Positions 16,235 to 24,576 of a DNA stretch of 37,668 bases are shown here, in pieces. Origin of the DNA: Ardenticatenaceae bacterium. GTDB taxonomy: Bacteria; Chloroflexota; Anaerolineae; Promineifilales; Promineifilaceae. The notes beneath the pieces are model-generated. The model did no database searches and was not told where the DNA came from. It saw only the letters and a program-made list of their open reading frames with translations. Each line of letters starts with the position of its first letter. The first letter of the stretch is position 1. The stretch lies in assembly GCA_011525915.1 (NCBI GenBank), contig WYBM01000101.1:1-37668 (forward strand). The letters run 5' to 3'. Position numbers and translations under genes: made by a program.

Positions 16235-16714
16235 TCACACCACAGGTTTGTGACGGCGGAAAAGTAGATTAGGGGCAATGATGCCCAGGGCAATGGCCAC
16301 CAGGACCAGGCCGGTTTTGATGCCGCTCACGGCCGTGGCTACCAGTTCATCGGCGGCGGCCACATGGTTTAAATCAATCAGCCCTACCAATTCAAACATG
16401 CCCAACAGCGTCTGGTAGGCCAGCACACCTGGTACCAAGGGGATGACGCCCGGCACGGCAAAAACAATACGTGGTGTGGACAATCGTTTGGCCAACAGTT
16501 CGGCAATAAAGCCGACGGCCGTGGCCGCTGCCAGGGTGGCCAACTCCAATGACAGGCCGGCCTGTACACACAATGTACGGATGGCATGGCCTAGGCCGCC
16601 CGCCAGGGCACAGCCCGGCAAGGCGCGCTGGGGCACATTAAATAACACCGCAAACCCTACGGCCGCCACGGCTGACCACAAAGCATCTTCAAAAAACAAG
16701 ACGGCCGTGTTCAT
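16235..16714 (-). CDS. ThrE/YjjB-type exporter subunit (small)
   Basis: 159 residues with about four to five hydrophobic helices and the typical VPGVIPLVPGVLAYQTLLGM loop of the ThrE_2 (DUF3815) domain. In corynebacteria the two ThrE domains are fused and export threonine and serine. In E. coli the split proteins YjjP and YjjB are reported in succinate export. This is the C-terminal partner. Its ATG overlaps the stop of the preceding large subunit by four bases, so the two are translationally coupled. Substrate cannot be told from sequence. It sits in the cytoplasmic membrane. Confidence 0.86.
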   Translation of the reverse strand: MNTAVLFFEDALWSAVAAVGFAVLFNVPQRALPGCALAGGLGHAIRTLCVQAGLSLELATLAAATAVGFIAELLAKRLSTPRIVFAVPGVIPLVPGVLAYQTLLGMFELVGLIDLNHVAAADELVATAVSGIKTGLVLVAIALGIIAPNLLFRRHKPVV

Positions 16715-17538
16715 AACCCGGCCCCCGTCAGCAAAATAGCGATGAGCAGCCCCAGGGCAATGGCCAGCGAAACGAGCAGCCCCATGACGCCACGTGCAAC
16801 CCCGTTGCTTATGTAACCACGGATAAAGTCATGGGCTGAGTTGATAAGCGGGACGCCGGGAACCAGCAGCAGCACAGACGCCGTCATAGCCACCTGTGGT
16901 TTAGGACTCAAATGTAACCACGTAGCGCTGCTGGCAACCAACCCGGCCAGGCAGGCGCAGGCAATCACCACCAGAAACGGATTAAAGCGCAGGCGCACCA
17001 GCGTTTGCCGGGCATACATGGCGATGGCCGCGGCCAGAAAGGTGATGCCAAAAACCGGCCAATCGCCATCAAACAACCGGCTAAAGGCGGCGCAAGCCAG
17101 GCCGACCGCAATAATCACCAGCCAACGGCTGTATTCTGGGGGCGTGGCATCAATTTGTTCCAGTTCCGTTCGGGCCTGAAACCGGTCTATTTGCCCTTCT
17201 TCTATGCGGCGGCTGAGGTCATTGATGGCTGTAATCCGCCACATATTCACGCCCAACCGCACCACCCGCCGCGTCTTTGTGCGGAATTCGCCGCCGCTGG
17301 AGGCTGTCATTGTCAGTGATTCGGTGCGCACGATGATGTCTAGCCAGTCACAGCCCAACCCGGTGCCAAAGCGGTGTGTGCTTTCTTCTACCCGCAGGCT
17401 GTTAGCCCCGTGCTGCAGCAGCATCTGCCCGGCCCACAAACATAAGTCTATGATATCAGTTAGTTCTTCGTGAGTTAACGGCCGTTTGGTGGAAGACGCT
17501 CGTTCACCGTTAACCTGTGCCATGTTTCCGTCTGCCAT
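16711..17538 (-). CDS. ThrE/YjjP-type exporter subunit (large)
   Basis: 275 residues. The first 130 are soluble and match the ThrE N-terminal domain (DUF1212), with LTHEELTDIIDLCLWAGQML, HGANSLRVEES and the RTESLTMT strand. About five membrane helices follow, with the family loop VPGVPLINSAHDFIRG (about 225-242). It works with the small subunit encoded immediately downstream (four-base overlap) as an amino acid or dicarboxylate exporter. The upstream flavoprotein gene ends only nine bases before this start, so the operon probably begins at 18117. The ORF's first Met is plausible, but a start at M6 is possible. Confidence 0.87.
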   Translation of the reverse strand: MADGNMAQVNGERASSTKRPLTHEELTDIIDLCLWAGQMLLQHGANSLRVEESTHRFGTGLGCDWLDIIVRTESLTMTASSGGEFRTKTRRVVRLGVNMWRITAINDLSRRIEEGQIDRFQARTELEQIDATPPEYSRWLVIIAVGLACAAFSRLFDGDWPVFGITFLAAAIAMYARQTLVRLRFNPFLVVIACACLAGLVASSATWLHLSPKPQVAMTASVLLLVPGVPLINSAHDFIRGYISNGVARGVMGLLVSLAIALGLLIAILLTGAGL

Positions 17539-17547
17539 CCCTGCTCT

Positions 17548-18117
17548 TTATGGCTGCCCAACTTCATGATACCAGTAAGCCCCTGGAAAGTTCGGCGCGA
17601 CCTCTTTTTTCTTGCCGCTCCAGCTTTCGATAGTGAGGCGGTAGACGGCCGTGCGTTTTAACTCTTCAGGTGTCGGCGGATGGTAATCCTGCCCGGCTTG
17701 CAGGTGAGGGGCGTATTTGTCCAGCAGTTGTTGTAAGGCATCGGTGGCTTCAGCCGGGTCATCAATAATGACGGCCGTACCAAACACCACCACGCCGGCA
17801 TACTCTACGCTAAACTCCAGGGCGGCTGCTGCCGGCAGCAGCCGCCCCATCTCTGTCACCGTGAAGCAAATCTTCTCATAGGCATCTACATTTGCCTGTG
17901 TACGTCCCACCCGAGCGGTGTGCATATAGATGACGTGCCGTTTGGCATCATACACAAATATGTTGCTGTTTATAAATGGCTGCCCGTCGTGTACCGTAGC
18001 CAGGTAGCCTACCGGGGCACGGTGTAAGAGGGCGCGTATCCACGCTTCATCTGAGACTGCCCGGTCTGTGCGGCGCACCTGGTTGGCCGGCAAGGCAGCA
18101 TAGCTCTTTGTTGTCAT
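17548..18117 (-). CDS. Pyridoxamine 5'-phosphate oxidase-like flavoprotein
   Basis: 189 residues. GAGGTAACG before ATG 18117 supports this start. The sequence fits the flavin-binding split barrel of the PPOX/NimA-like class: RALLHRAPVGYLATVHDGQPFINSN gives the first strands, and VIYMHTARVGRT and ICFTVTEMGRLLPA the flavin-contact region. Members bind FMN, F420 or heme and carry out diverse reductions. The sequence does not decide cofactor or substrate. It is first in a run of five minus-strand genes, followed after nine bases by the ThrE exporter. Three features around 17645-17778 are ACGGCCGT octamers or near-copies. Confidence 0.82.
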   Translation of the reverse strand: MTTKSYAALPANQVRRTDRAVSDEAWIRALLHRAPVGYLATVHDGQPFINSNIFVYDAKRHVIYMHTARVGRTQANVDAYEKICFTVTEMGRLLPAAAALEFSVEYAGVVVFGTAVIIDDPAEATDALQQLLDKYAPHLQAGQDYHPPTPEELKRTAVYRLTIESWSGKKKEVAPNFPGAYWYHEVGQP

Positions 18118-18238
18118 CGTTACCTCATATCATGTATAGGGAAGGTTGTTTTTGACTGTGGAGATTATCACAACTGGCGGCTGCCAGACAGAGACAATCA
18201 CCCCCAAATCCCCCTGTCATTGATGGATGAGGCAAAGC

Positions 18239-18679
18239 TTATGCCTGGCGGCTGTAATGAATGTGCCAGAGTGTTTGCCAGCTCTGCCCGCCATCATCGG
18301 AGCGCTGCCAGAGCCAGTCCAAACTGTCTGCCTGAATATTTTCCCAGATCACACGCTGCCGGGCGGGCTTTCCCTCAATGATGGTCTCACGAGATAAAAT
18401 CATCTGGCCGTCTTTGAACCCCCCTACAAAGTCCAGATAATTCCCCTGGTTGTCTACCCAGGTTTGTTTCCATTGATTGGTCGCTTCATTGTAGACAGAA
18501 ACGCTCATGCCCTGGAATGGGGTGTCACTCTTGTCGTCGTGCAGCGTGGTAAACTTTTCACGAATGATTCTATCGCCCAGGATTTTGGTGACGCTGTTGT
18601 GCCCACGGCCGTGATCTTCCCATGTCAGCGCCCATTCACCTAACCAGAAATCAAATTGATCGTTCATAAGAGATGCCAT
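18239..18679 (-). CDS. DUF1579-like / lipocalin-like conserved protein
   Basis: 146 residues, all beta-strand-like, with FDFWLGEWALTWED at the start and WKQTWVDNQGNYLDFVGGF in the middle. These fit small soluble beta-barrel proteins annotated as DUF1579 or as conserved hypothetical. The last strand contains DSLDWLWQRSDDGGQSWQT. There is no signal peptide or catalytic motif. The ORF starts at ATG 18679, but M5 (18667) is an equally good start by homology to the usual N-terminus, and neither has a clear ribosome site. Function unknown; ligand binding is a guess from the fold. Confidence 0.65.
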   Translation of the reverse strand: MASLMNDQFDFWLGEWALTWEDHGRGHNSVTKILGDRIIREKFTTLHDDKSDTPFQGMSVSVYNEATNQWKQTWVDNQGNYLDFVGGFKDGQMILSRETIIEGKPARQRVIWENIQADSLDWLWQRSDDGGQSWQTLWHIHYSRQA

Positions 18680-18700
18680 GACTTTTGTGCCCTCGCTACG

Positions 18701-18745
18701 AAGAAAACAAAAAGGACCGTCAAACGTTGGTGGGCGGGACGGTCC
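18701..18745 (-). terminator. Intrinsic terminator after tRNA-Arg
   Basis: On the minus strand, GGACCGTC (18745-18738) pairs with GACGGTCC (18721-18714). The pyrimidine-rich run TTTTTGTTTTC follows (18713-18703). It lies 18 bases beyond the tRNA 3' end. Confidence 0.9.
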
Positions 18746-18763
18746 GCAAGATGGTCACTGTAA

Positions 18764-18835
18764 TGCCCCTGCCGCGACTCGAACGCGGGCACCTGGCTTC
18801 GGAGGCCAGTGCTCTATCCTCTGAGCTACAGGGGC
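18764..18835 (-). tRNA. tRNA-Arg (anticodon CCG)
   Basis: The minus strand folds into a full cloverleaf. The acceptor stem is GCCCCTG/CAGGGGC, the D stem GCTC/GAGC, the anticodon stem CTGGC/GCCAG with loop CTCCGAA (anticodon at 18802-18800), and the T stem CCGCG/CGCGG with TTCGAGT. The discriminator base is A, and no CCA is encoded. It reads CGG arginine codons. It has its own terminator at 18701-18745, and no integrase or att-like duplicate is visible nearby. Confidence 0.97.
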
Positions 18836-18935
18836 TTGCGGACGCAGATTTTGCCATACGCCAGGGCAAAAGTCAAATGAGAACACCTGGTTTCTGTGCC
18901 TTATCTCCTGGCGATTTCGGCCAGCCACAGAGTGC

Positions 18936-19376
18936 CTAGCTTTCACCTGCTTGTTCGTTAAACCAGGTGATCAACACCCGGAAAATATCAGATTCGGTGA
19001 TGATGCCCACGACGTGGTTCTTTTCATTCACCACAGGCAGCGCCCCGATTTTGTGGGCTTCCATCTTTAAGGCGGCCGTCTTAATGGTATCATCTGGCTT
19101 GCAGATGATAACGTCTTTGGTCATAATGTCGCGCAGCTGCAGTTTGGCCAACAGATAATTGATCTCCCACACATTTAATGACGTCGCTCCGGATGGCTCT
19201 GCCTTGCGGATGTCACTGCGAGTGACAATGCCTACCAACTCCCCTTTACTTTTGACGATGGGCAGCCGTCGGATATTACGTTCACGCATTAATTTGTGGG
19301 CATCCAGCATGCCCATCTGGGGGTCAGCCGAAATCACATTGGTTTGCATCCAATCTTTCACCAGTAAATTTTTCAT
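18936..19376 (-). CDS. Two-CBS-domain protein
   Basis: I place the start at ATG 19376 (146 residues) because AAGGAAC sits seven bases upstream. The frame stays open to 19502, but those extra residues look like leader sequence. CBS1 (about 6-57, VKDWMQTNVISADP to VGIVTRSDI) and CBS2 (about 84-135, DIMTKDVIICKPDDT to VGIITESDI) form a Bateman module that usually binds adenine nucleotides and regulates a partner. Nothing else is in the protein. It lies 168 bases downstream of livF on the same strand, so it could report energy state to that transporter, but this is inference. The leader contains palindromes at about 19390-19450. Confidence 0.88.
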   Translation of the reverse strand: MKNLLVKDWMQTNVISADPQMGMLDAHKLMRERNIRRLPIVKSKGELVGIVTRSDIRKAEPSGATSLNVWEINYLLAKLQLRDIMTKDVIICKPDDTIKTAALKMEAHKIGALPVVNEKNHVVGIITESDIFRVLITWFNEQAGES

Positions 19377-19488
19377 GCTTTGTTCCTTCGTAAATAACCT
19401 CCTGGAGGCTTCTACGGCAAAGGTCATCTGGGATGAACCCTCCGGGAGGGTGGCTTTTATCCATGGTGGTGTACCAGAGGTAACTGTA

Positions 19489-19510
19489 ACCCATTTTGAC
19501 AAAAATGGGT
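19489..19510. repeat. Inverted repeat downstream of livF
   Basis: ACCCATTTT (19489-19497) and AAAATGGGT (19502-19510) form a nine-base-pair stem with a four-base loop, followed on the plus strand by a run of A. On the liv-coding strand the T-run comes before the stem, so it is not a standard terminator. It may still mark the 3' end of the liv mRNA. Confidence 0.5.
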
Positions 19511-19544
19511 AAAAAAACTCTGGGTTCTTGCGGGCGACCTGTGG

Positions 19545-20285
19545 TTATTGTCCACCCAAAAAAGCGCGCCGAACTTCATGATTTCCCAACAACTCCTGCC
19601 CGGTGCCTTCATAGCTGTTTTGCCCCAATTCCAGCACATAACCACGATGGCTGATCGCCAATCCTTGCCGGGCATTTTGTTCGATCATCAAAACCGTCAG
19701 GCCAATTTCCTGGTTTAAGCGCCGGATGTTCTGGAAGATGGTGCGGGTAATCATGGGTGCCAACCCGGCCGACGGCTCATCCATCAATACCAACCTGGGT
19801 TCCCACATGAGCGCCCGGCCAATTTCTAACATGCGTTGTTCGCCGCCGCTCATCGTGCCGGCTTTTTGCCGGGCTCGTTCTTTCAGACGTGGGAAAAGCG
19901 CCAGTATGTATTCGATGCGCTGTTTTACCCGCGTTTTGTCTTTTTCCAGGTACATGCCCAATTCCAGGTTTTCCTGTACCGTCATTTGGGGGAAGACGCT
20001 GCGCAACTGGGGCACAATGGTAATGCCAGCTTTTAGGGCATCTTGCGGGCGAATGTTGGTCACATCGCGATCGTTAAAAAGCACACGCCCTTGCCGTACC
20101 GATAAAAAACCATATAGTGTCTTAAAAACAGTAGATTTGCCGGCCCCGTTTGGCCCAATAACACACACAATTTCCCCGGGTTTTACATGCAGGCTAACAC
20201 CTTTTAGAATATCGTAGTCCTGCTGGTAGCCGGCATAAATATCATGCACTTCCAGCAACGGCCGTCTGTTCATCTGCTTAATCAT
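19545..20285 (-). CDS. livF: Branched-chain amino acid ABC transporter ATPase LivF
   Basis: 246 residues from ATG 20285, chosen because it follows a purine-rich AAGGGGG and overlaps the livG stop by eight bases; the frame extends to 20321. It shows Walker A GPNGAGKST (44-52), signature MSGGEQ (145-150, Met for the usual Leu) and Walker B RLVLMDEP (164-171), with the H-loop replaced by MIEQNA as in true LivF. It powers uptake together with LivG at the cytoplasmic face of the LivHM channel. It is last of the five core liv genes. The substrate class is probably branched-chain amino acids; amides or urea are possible in this family. Confidence 0.93.
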   Translation of the reverse strand: MIKQMNRRPLLEVHDIYAGYQQDYDILKGVSLHVKPGEIVCVIGPNGAGKSTVFKTLYGFLSVRQGRVLFNDRDVTNIRPQDALKAGITIVPQLRSVFPQMTVQENLELGMYLEKDKTRVKQRIEYILALFPRLKERARQKAGTMSGGEQRMLEIGRALMWEPRLVLMDEPSAGLAPMITRTIFQNIRRLNQEIGLTVLMIEQNARQGLAISHRGYVLELGQNSYEGTGQELLGNHEVRRAFLGGQ

Positions 20286-21051
20286 CTTCACCCCCTTCAT
20301 GCGCACCAAAGTAGGCTTCAATGACGGCCGTGTTATTCATGATCTCCTGTGGCGTTCCCTCAGCCAGCTTTTGTCCATAATCCAACACAAAAACCCGGCT
20401 GCACAAGTCAGCAATAAACTGAATATTATGCTCGATCAGCAGAAACGTTTTCCCCTGCTTTTCGTTCAAATCCTTGATCCGTTCCTTGATCGTTTCAATC
20501 AATGTTGGGTTCACCCCAGACGTAGCCTCATCGAGCAAGATTAAGTCTGGGTTGGGCATTAACGCCATGCCAATTTCCAGCAGCCGGCGCTGGCCGCCAG
20601 ACAAAGTGCCCGCGGCCTCATGCGTTAGCTGATCCAACTGCAAAAAGTGAAGCAGCTTATGCGCACGCGCTTCAAGCGAGGCGGGGTACTGGCGGAACAA
20701 TTTGCCCACCCCTAACCCTCCCCATTGGCGGCTTAGGAGCATATTTTCCAACACTGTCAACTGGCGGTAGACACGAATGACCTGGAACGTCCGCGCCAAC
20801 CCCATATGTGCTACCTGGTACGGTTTCTTGTGGGTTACATCTTCCCCTTTAAAAAATATCTGCCCCTTGTTGATAGTCTGTACCCGGCTCAGACAATCGA
20901 ACAAGGTCGTTTTGCCACTGCCGTTTGGCCCAATTAGCCCTACAATTTCACCCGGATACACTTCAAAATCTACCTGTGTCAGCGCGGCCAGGCCGCCAAA
21001 ATACTTACTCACATTACGGCCGACCAGCATCGGTTCCTTGTTAGCGTTCAT
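20278..21051 (-). CDS. livG: Branched-chain amino acid ABC transporter ATPase LivG
   Basis: 257 residues. I start at ATG 21051, which overlaps the livM TGA by four bases; the frame is open to 21111 but those residues are unlike LivG. Walker A is GPNGSGKTT (41-49), the signature LSGGQRR, and Walker B LILLDEATSGVNP. The Asn in SGVNP is the LivG-type turn. The H-loop histidine is in IEHNIQF. It pairs with LivF. An ACGGCCGT lies near the C-terminus (20324) and another in the start of livF (20258); none occurs in the next 4.5 kb. Confidence 0.93.
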   Translation of the reverse strand: MNANKEPMLVGRNVSKYFGGLAALTQVDFEVYPGEIVGLIGPNGSGKTTLFDCLSRVQTINKGQIFFKGEDVTHKKPYQVAHMGLARTFQVIRVYRQLTVLENMLLSRQWGGLGVGKLFRQYPASLEARAHKLLHFLQLDQLTHEAAGTLSGGQRRLLEIGMALMPNPDLILLDEATSGVNPTLIETIKERIKDLNEKQGKTFLLIEHNIQFIADLCSRVFVLDYGQKLAEGTPQEIMNNTAVIEAYFGAHEGGEDD

Positions 21052-22088
21052 GTGCCAGCCTCCGCTTCCTCGTGGTTTATGTCCGCCCCTGTGGTGAAAT
21101 ACCTGCCCCACAGGCGACCAATAGTTGTGCCTGAACGATCACGCAGCGTGCCTACAATGCCTTCGGGTAAAAACAAAACGATCAGGATCAGTACCAACCC
21201 TTGCACAATCAAGTGGAATTGCAGGAAATTGGCCCAGATCACGTCACGCATCCAATAAATAACCGTAGCGCCTATCACTGGCCCGGTTACGGTGCCCAAA
21301 CCACCTAACATGGTGATCATGACCAGGTCAACCGTTCGTGATTCTAAGAACACCACGTCTGGGTTGATAAAGGTATTCTGAAAAGCCCACAATCCGCCTA
21401 CCACACCAGTGGAAAAAGCGGCGATCCAAAAAATGGTGATCTTGTGCAGGGTAGTATTAATGCCCCGCATTTCTGCCCCCACTTCATCCTCACGGATGGC
21501 AATGAGGGATTTGCCAAAGGCGGTGCGTTTGATCAGCCACCAGACAAAACCCACCACCATAATCGCTTGAATCAGGGTCACATAATAAAACAGCGGCCGG
21601 TTCAGGTAAGGAGGCAGGGTCAGCCCCGAACCACCTCCGGTCAGCGGCCTGGCCACGCGCACGATCTCACGCATAGCCACAAATGTGCCCAACATGGCAA
21701 TAGAAAAATATGGCCCTTTTAACCGCAGGGTGGCTGAACCAATAAACACGGCAAACAGGGCAGCAACGACCCCTCCGACGATTAATGAAGGCCCAAATGG
21801 CAGACCCACTTTAGCCATCATGATCCCCGTGCCGTAAGCGCCCAGGCCAAAAAAAACGGCATGGCCAAAATCAATGTAACCGGTGAAACCGCCGGTCATG
21901 TTCCAGTTACTGGCCAGGGTCACCAGCATAAACAACTGCGTGAATGAAAATAACAGTGAATTTGTAACCAGCCTTTGCTCTGGAACCATAAATTGGATCA
22001 GCGGTAAAAGCAGCAGCAGCATCACCAGGCTTAATATGCTCCACTTTCCCAGGTGATATTGTTCCCAGGCGGTGACCAACGGCTTCAT
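21048..22088 (-). CDS. livM: Branched-chain amino acid ABC transporter permease LivM
   Basis: 346 residues with about nine to ten membrane helices. GYIDFGHAVFFGLGAYGTG and GPYFSIAMLGTFVAMREIVR are the conserved LivM segments, and IAIREDEVGAEMRGIN is the cytoplasmic coupling loop that contacts the ATPases. The start ATG lies one base after the livH stop (TGA-G-ATG), which implies translational coupling. It forms the channel with LivH in the cytoplasmic membrane. Confidence 0.93.
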   Translation of the reverse strand: MKPLVTAWEQYHLGKWSILSLVMLLLLLPLIQFMVPEQRLVTNSLLFSFTQLFMLVTLASNWNMTGGFTGYIDFGHAVFFGLGAYGTGIMMAKVGLPFGPSLIVGGVVAALFAVFIGSATLRLKGPYFSIAMLGTFVAMREIVRVARPLTGGGSGLTLPPYLNRPLFYYVTLIQAIMVVGFVWWLIKRTAFGKSLIAIREDEVGAEMRGINTTLHKITIFWIAAFSTGVVGGLWAFQNTFINPDVVFLESRTVDLVMITMLGGLGTVTGPVIGATVIYWMRDVIWANFLQFHLIVQGLVLILIVLFLPEGIVGTLRDRSGTTIGRLWGRYFTTGADINHEEAEAGT

Positions 22089-22089
22089 C

Positions 22090-22977
22090 TCAGCTTACCT
22101 CCACGGCTGCTTTCAGCCCGCCGAACAGGCCTTGCGGCCGTAGCACCAGCACCAACACCAGGATGACGTAAGAAGAGACAATGCCCAGATTGGTACCTAC
22201 ACCAGGCACGTATGTGGCGACAAAGGTCTCAATAAGTCCCAACACAATGCCCCCAAACAACGCCCCGGGAATACTACCCAGGCCGGCCATGGCCGTTATG
22301 GCAAACGCCTTGAGTGTCAAAGGGCCACCCATAAAAGGAAAGATGGGCTGAATGGGACTAATGAGCGTGCCGGCCGCCGCCGTGATAGCGATGCAAAGGG
22401 CAAAGGTGAAAGCATACACCGCCCCGATCTCGATCCCTACAATGCGGGCGGCTTCCCGGTTTTGGGCGGCAGCGCGAATGCTTTTGCCCAGGCGTGTGTA
22501 TTGTAAGAAGAGATACAAGGTGGCCATAATGAGCAGCGCCATGATGGTGACCACGCTTTTGGTGACGGGGACGGTGACGTTGCTCAAGCGCCAGAAGCCG
22601 CTAAAGTACGTCTCCACCGAGCGTGGTGTAGCCGTAAAGGCCAGCTTGTAGGCATTGGCCATGATCACGGCCAGACCAAATGTCACCAGCAGTGAGATAA
22701 GATGCGGCCGGTCAATGATCCGGTTGATGAGGAGGCGTTGCAAACCATAGCCAACAATAAAAAAGAGGGGGATGATAATGACAAGCGTTATCAGAGGTTC
22801 TAGGTTATATGCCCTGTTTAAAAACCAGGTCGTATAAGCGCCCGCCATGATAAATTCGCCATGCGCCAGATTAATGACGCCCATAACGCCCCAAATGATG
22901 GAAAAACCCAGCACCATGATGGCATAAAAGCCGCCAAGCATGATGCCGTTGATCAGGGCCTGTGTGAATTGGTCCAT
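22090..22977 (-). CDS. livH: Branched-chain amino acid ABC transporter permease LivH
   Basis: 295 residues, ATG 22977 with AAGGA six bases upstream. About eight helices are present. The family start is FTQALINGIMLGGFYAIMVLG, followed by GVINLAHGEFIMAGAY. The coupling loop is KSIRAAAQNREAARIVGIE, and the helix GLGSIPGALFGGIVLGLIE is typical. It is separated from the binding-protein gene by a 112-base spacer filled with heptamer repeats and a hairpin. Confidence 0.94.
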   Translation of the reverse strand: MDQFTQALINGIMLGGFYAIMVLGFSIIWGVMGVINLAHGEFIMAGAYTTWFLNRAYNLEPLITLVIIIPLFFIVGYGLQRLLINRIIDRPHLISLLVTFGLAVIMANAYKLAFTATPRSVETYFSGFWRLSNVTVPVTKSVVTIMALLIMATLYLFLQYTRLGKSIRAAAQNREAARIVGIEIGAVYAFTFALCIAITAAAGTLISPIQPIFPFMGGPLTLKAFAITAMAGLGSIPGALFGGIVLGLIETFVATYVPGVGTNLGIVSSYVILVLVLVLRPQGLFGGLKAAVEVS

Positions 22978-23000
22978 AAGGTGTCCTTCATGTTAGTGAT

Positions 23001-23085
23001 CAGTGTGCAGTATTCAGTATTCAGTTGGTTTTGCTGAATACTGAATACTGGTTACTGCCTACTGAATACTGGTTACTGCCTACTG
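23001..23085 (+). repeat. Heptamer arrays forming a perfect 17-bp hairpin (liv operon)
   Basis: Seven consecutive seven-base units of the form NNNACTG run from 23037 to 23085: AATACTG, AATACTG, GTTACTG, CCTACTG, AATACTG, GTTACTG, CCTACTG. Four inverted units (CAGTNNN) run from 23001 to 23028. As a result, 23008-23024 and 23034-23050 are perfect 17-base inverted repeats with a nine-base loop. A 21-base unit is also exactly duplicated (23039-23059 and 23060-23080). The structure lies between the binding-protein gene and livH. Confidence 0.95.
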
Positions 23086-23089
23086 ACTG

Positions 23090-24403
23090 TTAATGGTCTT
23101 CCCAGGCAGGCATGGGGTATTGCAGGTCACTTACGGCCGCTTCTGGTGGAGCCACAACCAGAATTTCACCGTTTTGAATCTGGATAGCACCCATGGGTTT
23201 GCCGGCGTTTTTACCTGTCTCGTCAAAATTGATAGGTCCGTAGAAGGTCTCCACGTCCAGATCATACAACGCCTGACGCACGGCATCCATTTCCAGGCTG
23301 CCGGCGTTCTCGATGGCCAACTGCAAGGCCAGCGCAGTGGCAGTGGATTCGGCCGCCTGATAGGTGGGCGGTTCCCCCCACATTGCTTCGTATCGTTGAG
23401 CATAATCGGCTGGCGTGCCAAAATAGCTGTCTTGCCAACTCATACTAGCTTCCCATTGTGTAGGGCCGATGATGTAGTTGGCGGAACTGCCAACTTCCGT
23501 CACAAAATCAGGGTTGCTGGGGCCAACGGTGATGACCATAGCATCTGGCGCAAAGCCCAGCTCTTTAGCGGCGTTGACAAAGAGCAGAGCATCATTAAAG
23601 TGACCGCCGCCCACAAAAACGTCAGGGTCTAAATCACGGAATTTGGTCATGATGGCCGAGACATCGGCGACGTCTTTGGGGTATGTTTCTATGGCCAGTA
23701 CCTCCATGCCATATTCTTCGGCCCACTTAACAGCCCCCTGGCCAACGGAGGCCGGGAAGGCGGTATCTTCATAGGCAACCACCACCGTTTTAGCACCCAT
23801 ATCGGACAGAGATTTTAGGGCGGATTGGGCATAATTTCCGGCAGGTGTCAGGACGGCAAAGATATTCTTAAAGCCGCGGTTGAAGATATCTTCAGAAGCA
23901 CCATTACCTTCAACCATGATGATGCCATACTTCTCTGCAATAGCGCTGGTAGACATGGTCAGGTCGCTGGCATAAGGGCCTAACAGAAAATCTACTTCAT
24001 CTTCGGTGATAAGCCGTTCTACCAGGTTGGCGGCCGTGTCCGGGTCACCTTCATCATCATAGTAGATGATTTCCACTTTGTAGCAGGCATCGCCAACTTT
24101 GACGCCGCCATACTCATCGTTGACCCAGGCCAGCCAGGTATTGTAGCCCTGGCGTGTGTCTTTACCTTCGCGTGCATATTTGCCGGTTTCAGACACGGCC
24201 GCGCCCAACGTAATGATTCCGGTGCAATCACTGCCAGTTTCATCGGCCGTGGTTTCCTCAGCCATTGTCTCGTCGGTTGTGGTGGTAGACGAGGTATCTG
24301 ATTCAGTGGCTGATTCTTCGCTGCCGCCGCTACTACAGGCAGCCAGGCAGAGGGCCAGCATCACAAACAGGGAAAACAGTAATGACTTCTTTCGGTGAGA
24401 CAT
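23090..24403 (-). CDS. ABC transporter substrate-binding lipoprotein (LivK-like)
   Basis: 437 residues, ATG 24403 with GGAGGAAG upstream. A lipoprotein signal ends L-A-A-C (C23). A Ser/Thr/Glu-rich tether (24-57) leads to a Peripla_BP_6 fold: IITLGAAVSETGKYAREGKD, then DTAANLVERLITEDEVDFLLGPY, and the second lobe with DVFVGGGHFNDALLFV. It captures the substrate outside the membrane and delivers it to LivHM. Clear binding-pocket residues cannot be assigned by eye, so branched-chain amino acids are the default; hydrophobic amides or urea are alternatives. It is first in the operon, and the hairpin after it would favour higher expression of this gene than of the permeases. Confidence 0.92.
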   Translation of the reverse strand: MSHRKKSLLFSLFVMLALCLAACSSGGSEESATESDTSSTTTTDETMAEETTADETGSDCTGIITLGAAVSETGKYAREGKDTRQGYNTWLAWVNDEYGGVKVGDACYKVEIIYYDDEGDPDTAANLVERLITEDEVDFLLGPYASDLTMSTSAIAEKYGIIMVEGNGASEDIFNRGFKNIFAVLTPAGNYAQSALKSLSDMGAKTVVVAYEDTAFPASVGQGAVKWAEEYGMEVLAIETYPKDVADVSAIMTKFRDLDPDVFVGGGHFNDALLFVNAAKELGFAPDAMVITVGPSNPDFVTEVGSSANYIIGPTQWEASMSWQDSYFGTPADYAQRYEAMWGEPPTYQAAESTATALALQLAIENAGSLEMDAVRQALYDLDVETFYGPINFDETGKNAGKPMGAIQIQNGEILVVAPPEAAVSDLQYPMPAWEDH

Positions 24404-24515
24404 ATCGCTTCTTCCTCCATTAAGAATGTGGGTATGGGTAAAGTTCGCCGCTGAGGGCGAGATTAGGTGGAGGATAAAACAAAAGCTGTGATCAGGGCAT
24501 AAATTTTGGTGGTGA

Positions 24516-24521
24516 ATTATA
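24516..24521 (-). promoter_or_regulatory. Possible -10 box for the liv operon
   Basis: TATAAT is present on the minus strand in an AT-rich patch, about 112 bases upstream of the binding-protein start. No convincing -35 box lies at the right distance. Confidence 0.3.
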
Positions 24522-24576
24522 AATAAGTTGTAAATATCTTGGGGTTAACGATGCTCAGAGTGCCCACAAGGGCGGC

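Noticed and set aside
18764..18835. tRNA as an integration site for a mobile element
   Set aside because: There is no integrase, no duplicated tRNA 3' end and no change in gene type on either side.
22994..23089. CRISPR array
   Set aside because: The repeats are contiguous seven-base units with no unique spacers, and no cas gene is in the window.
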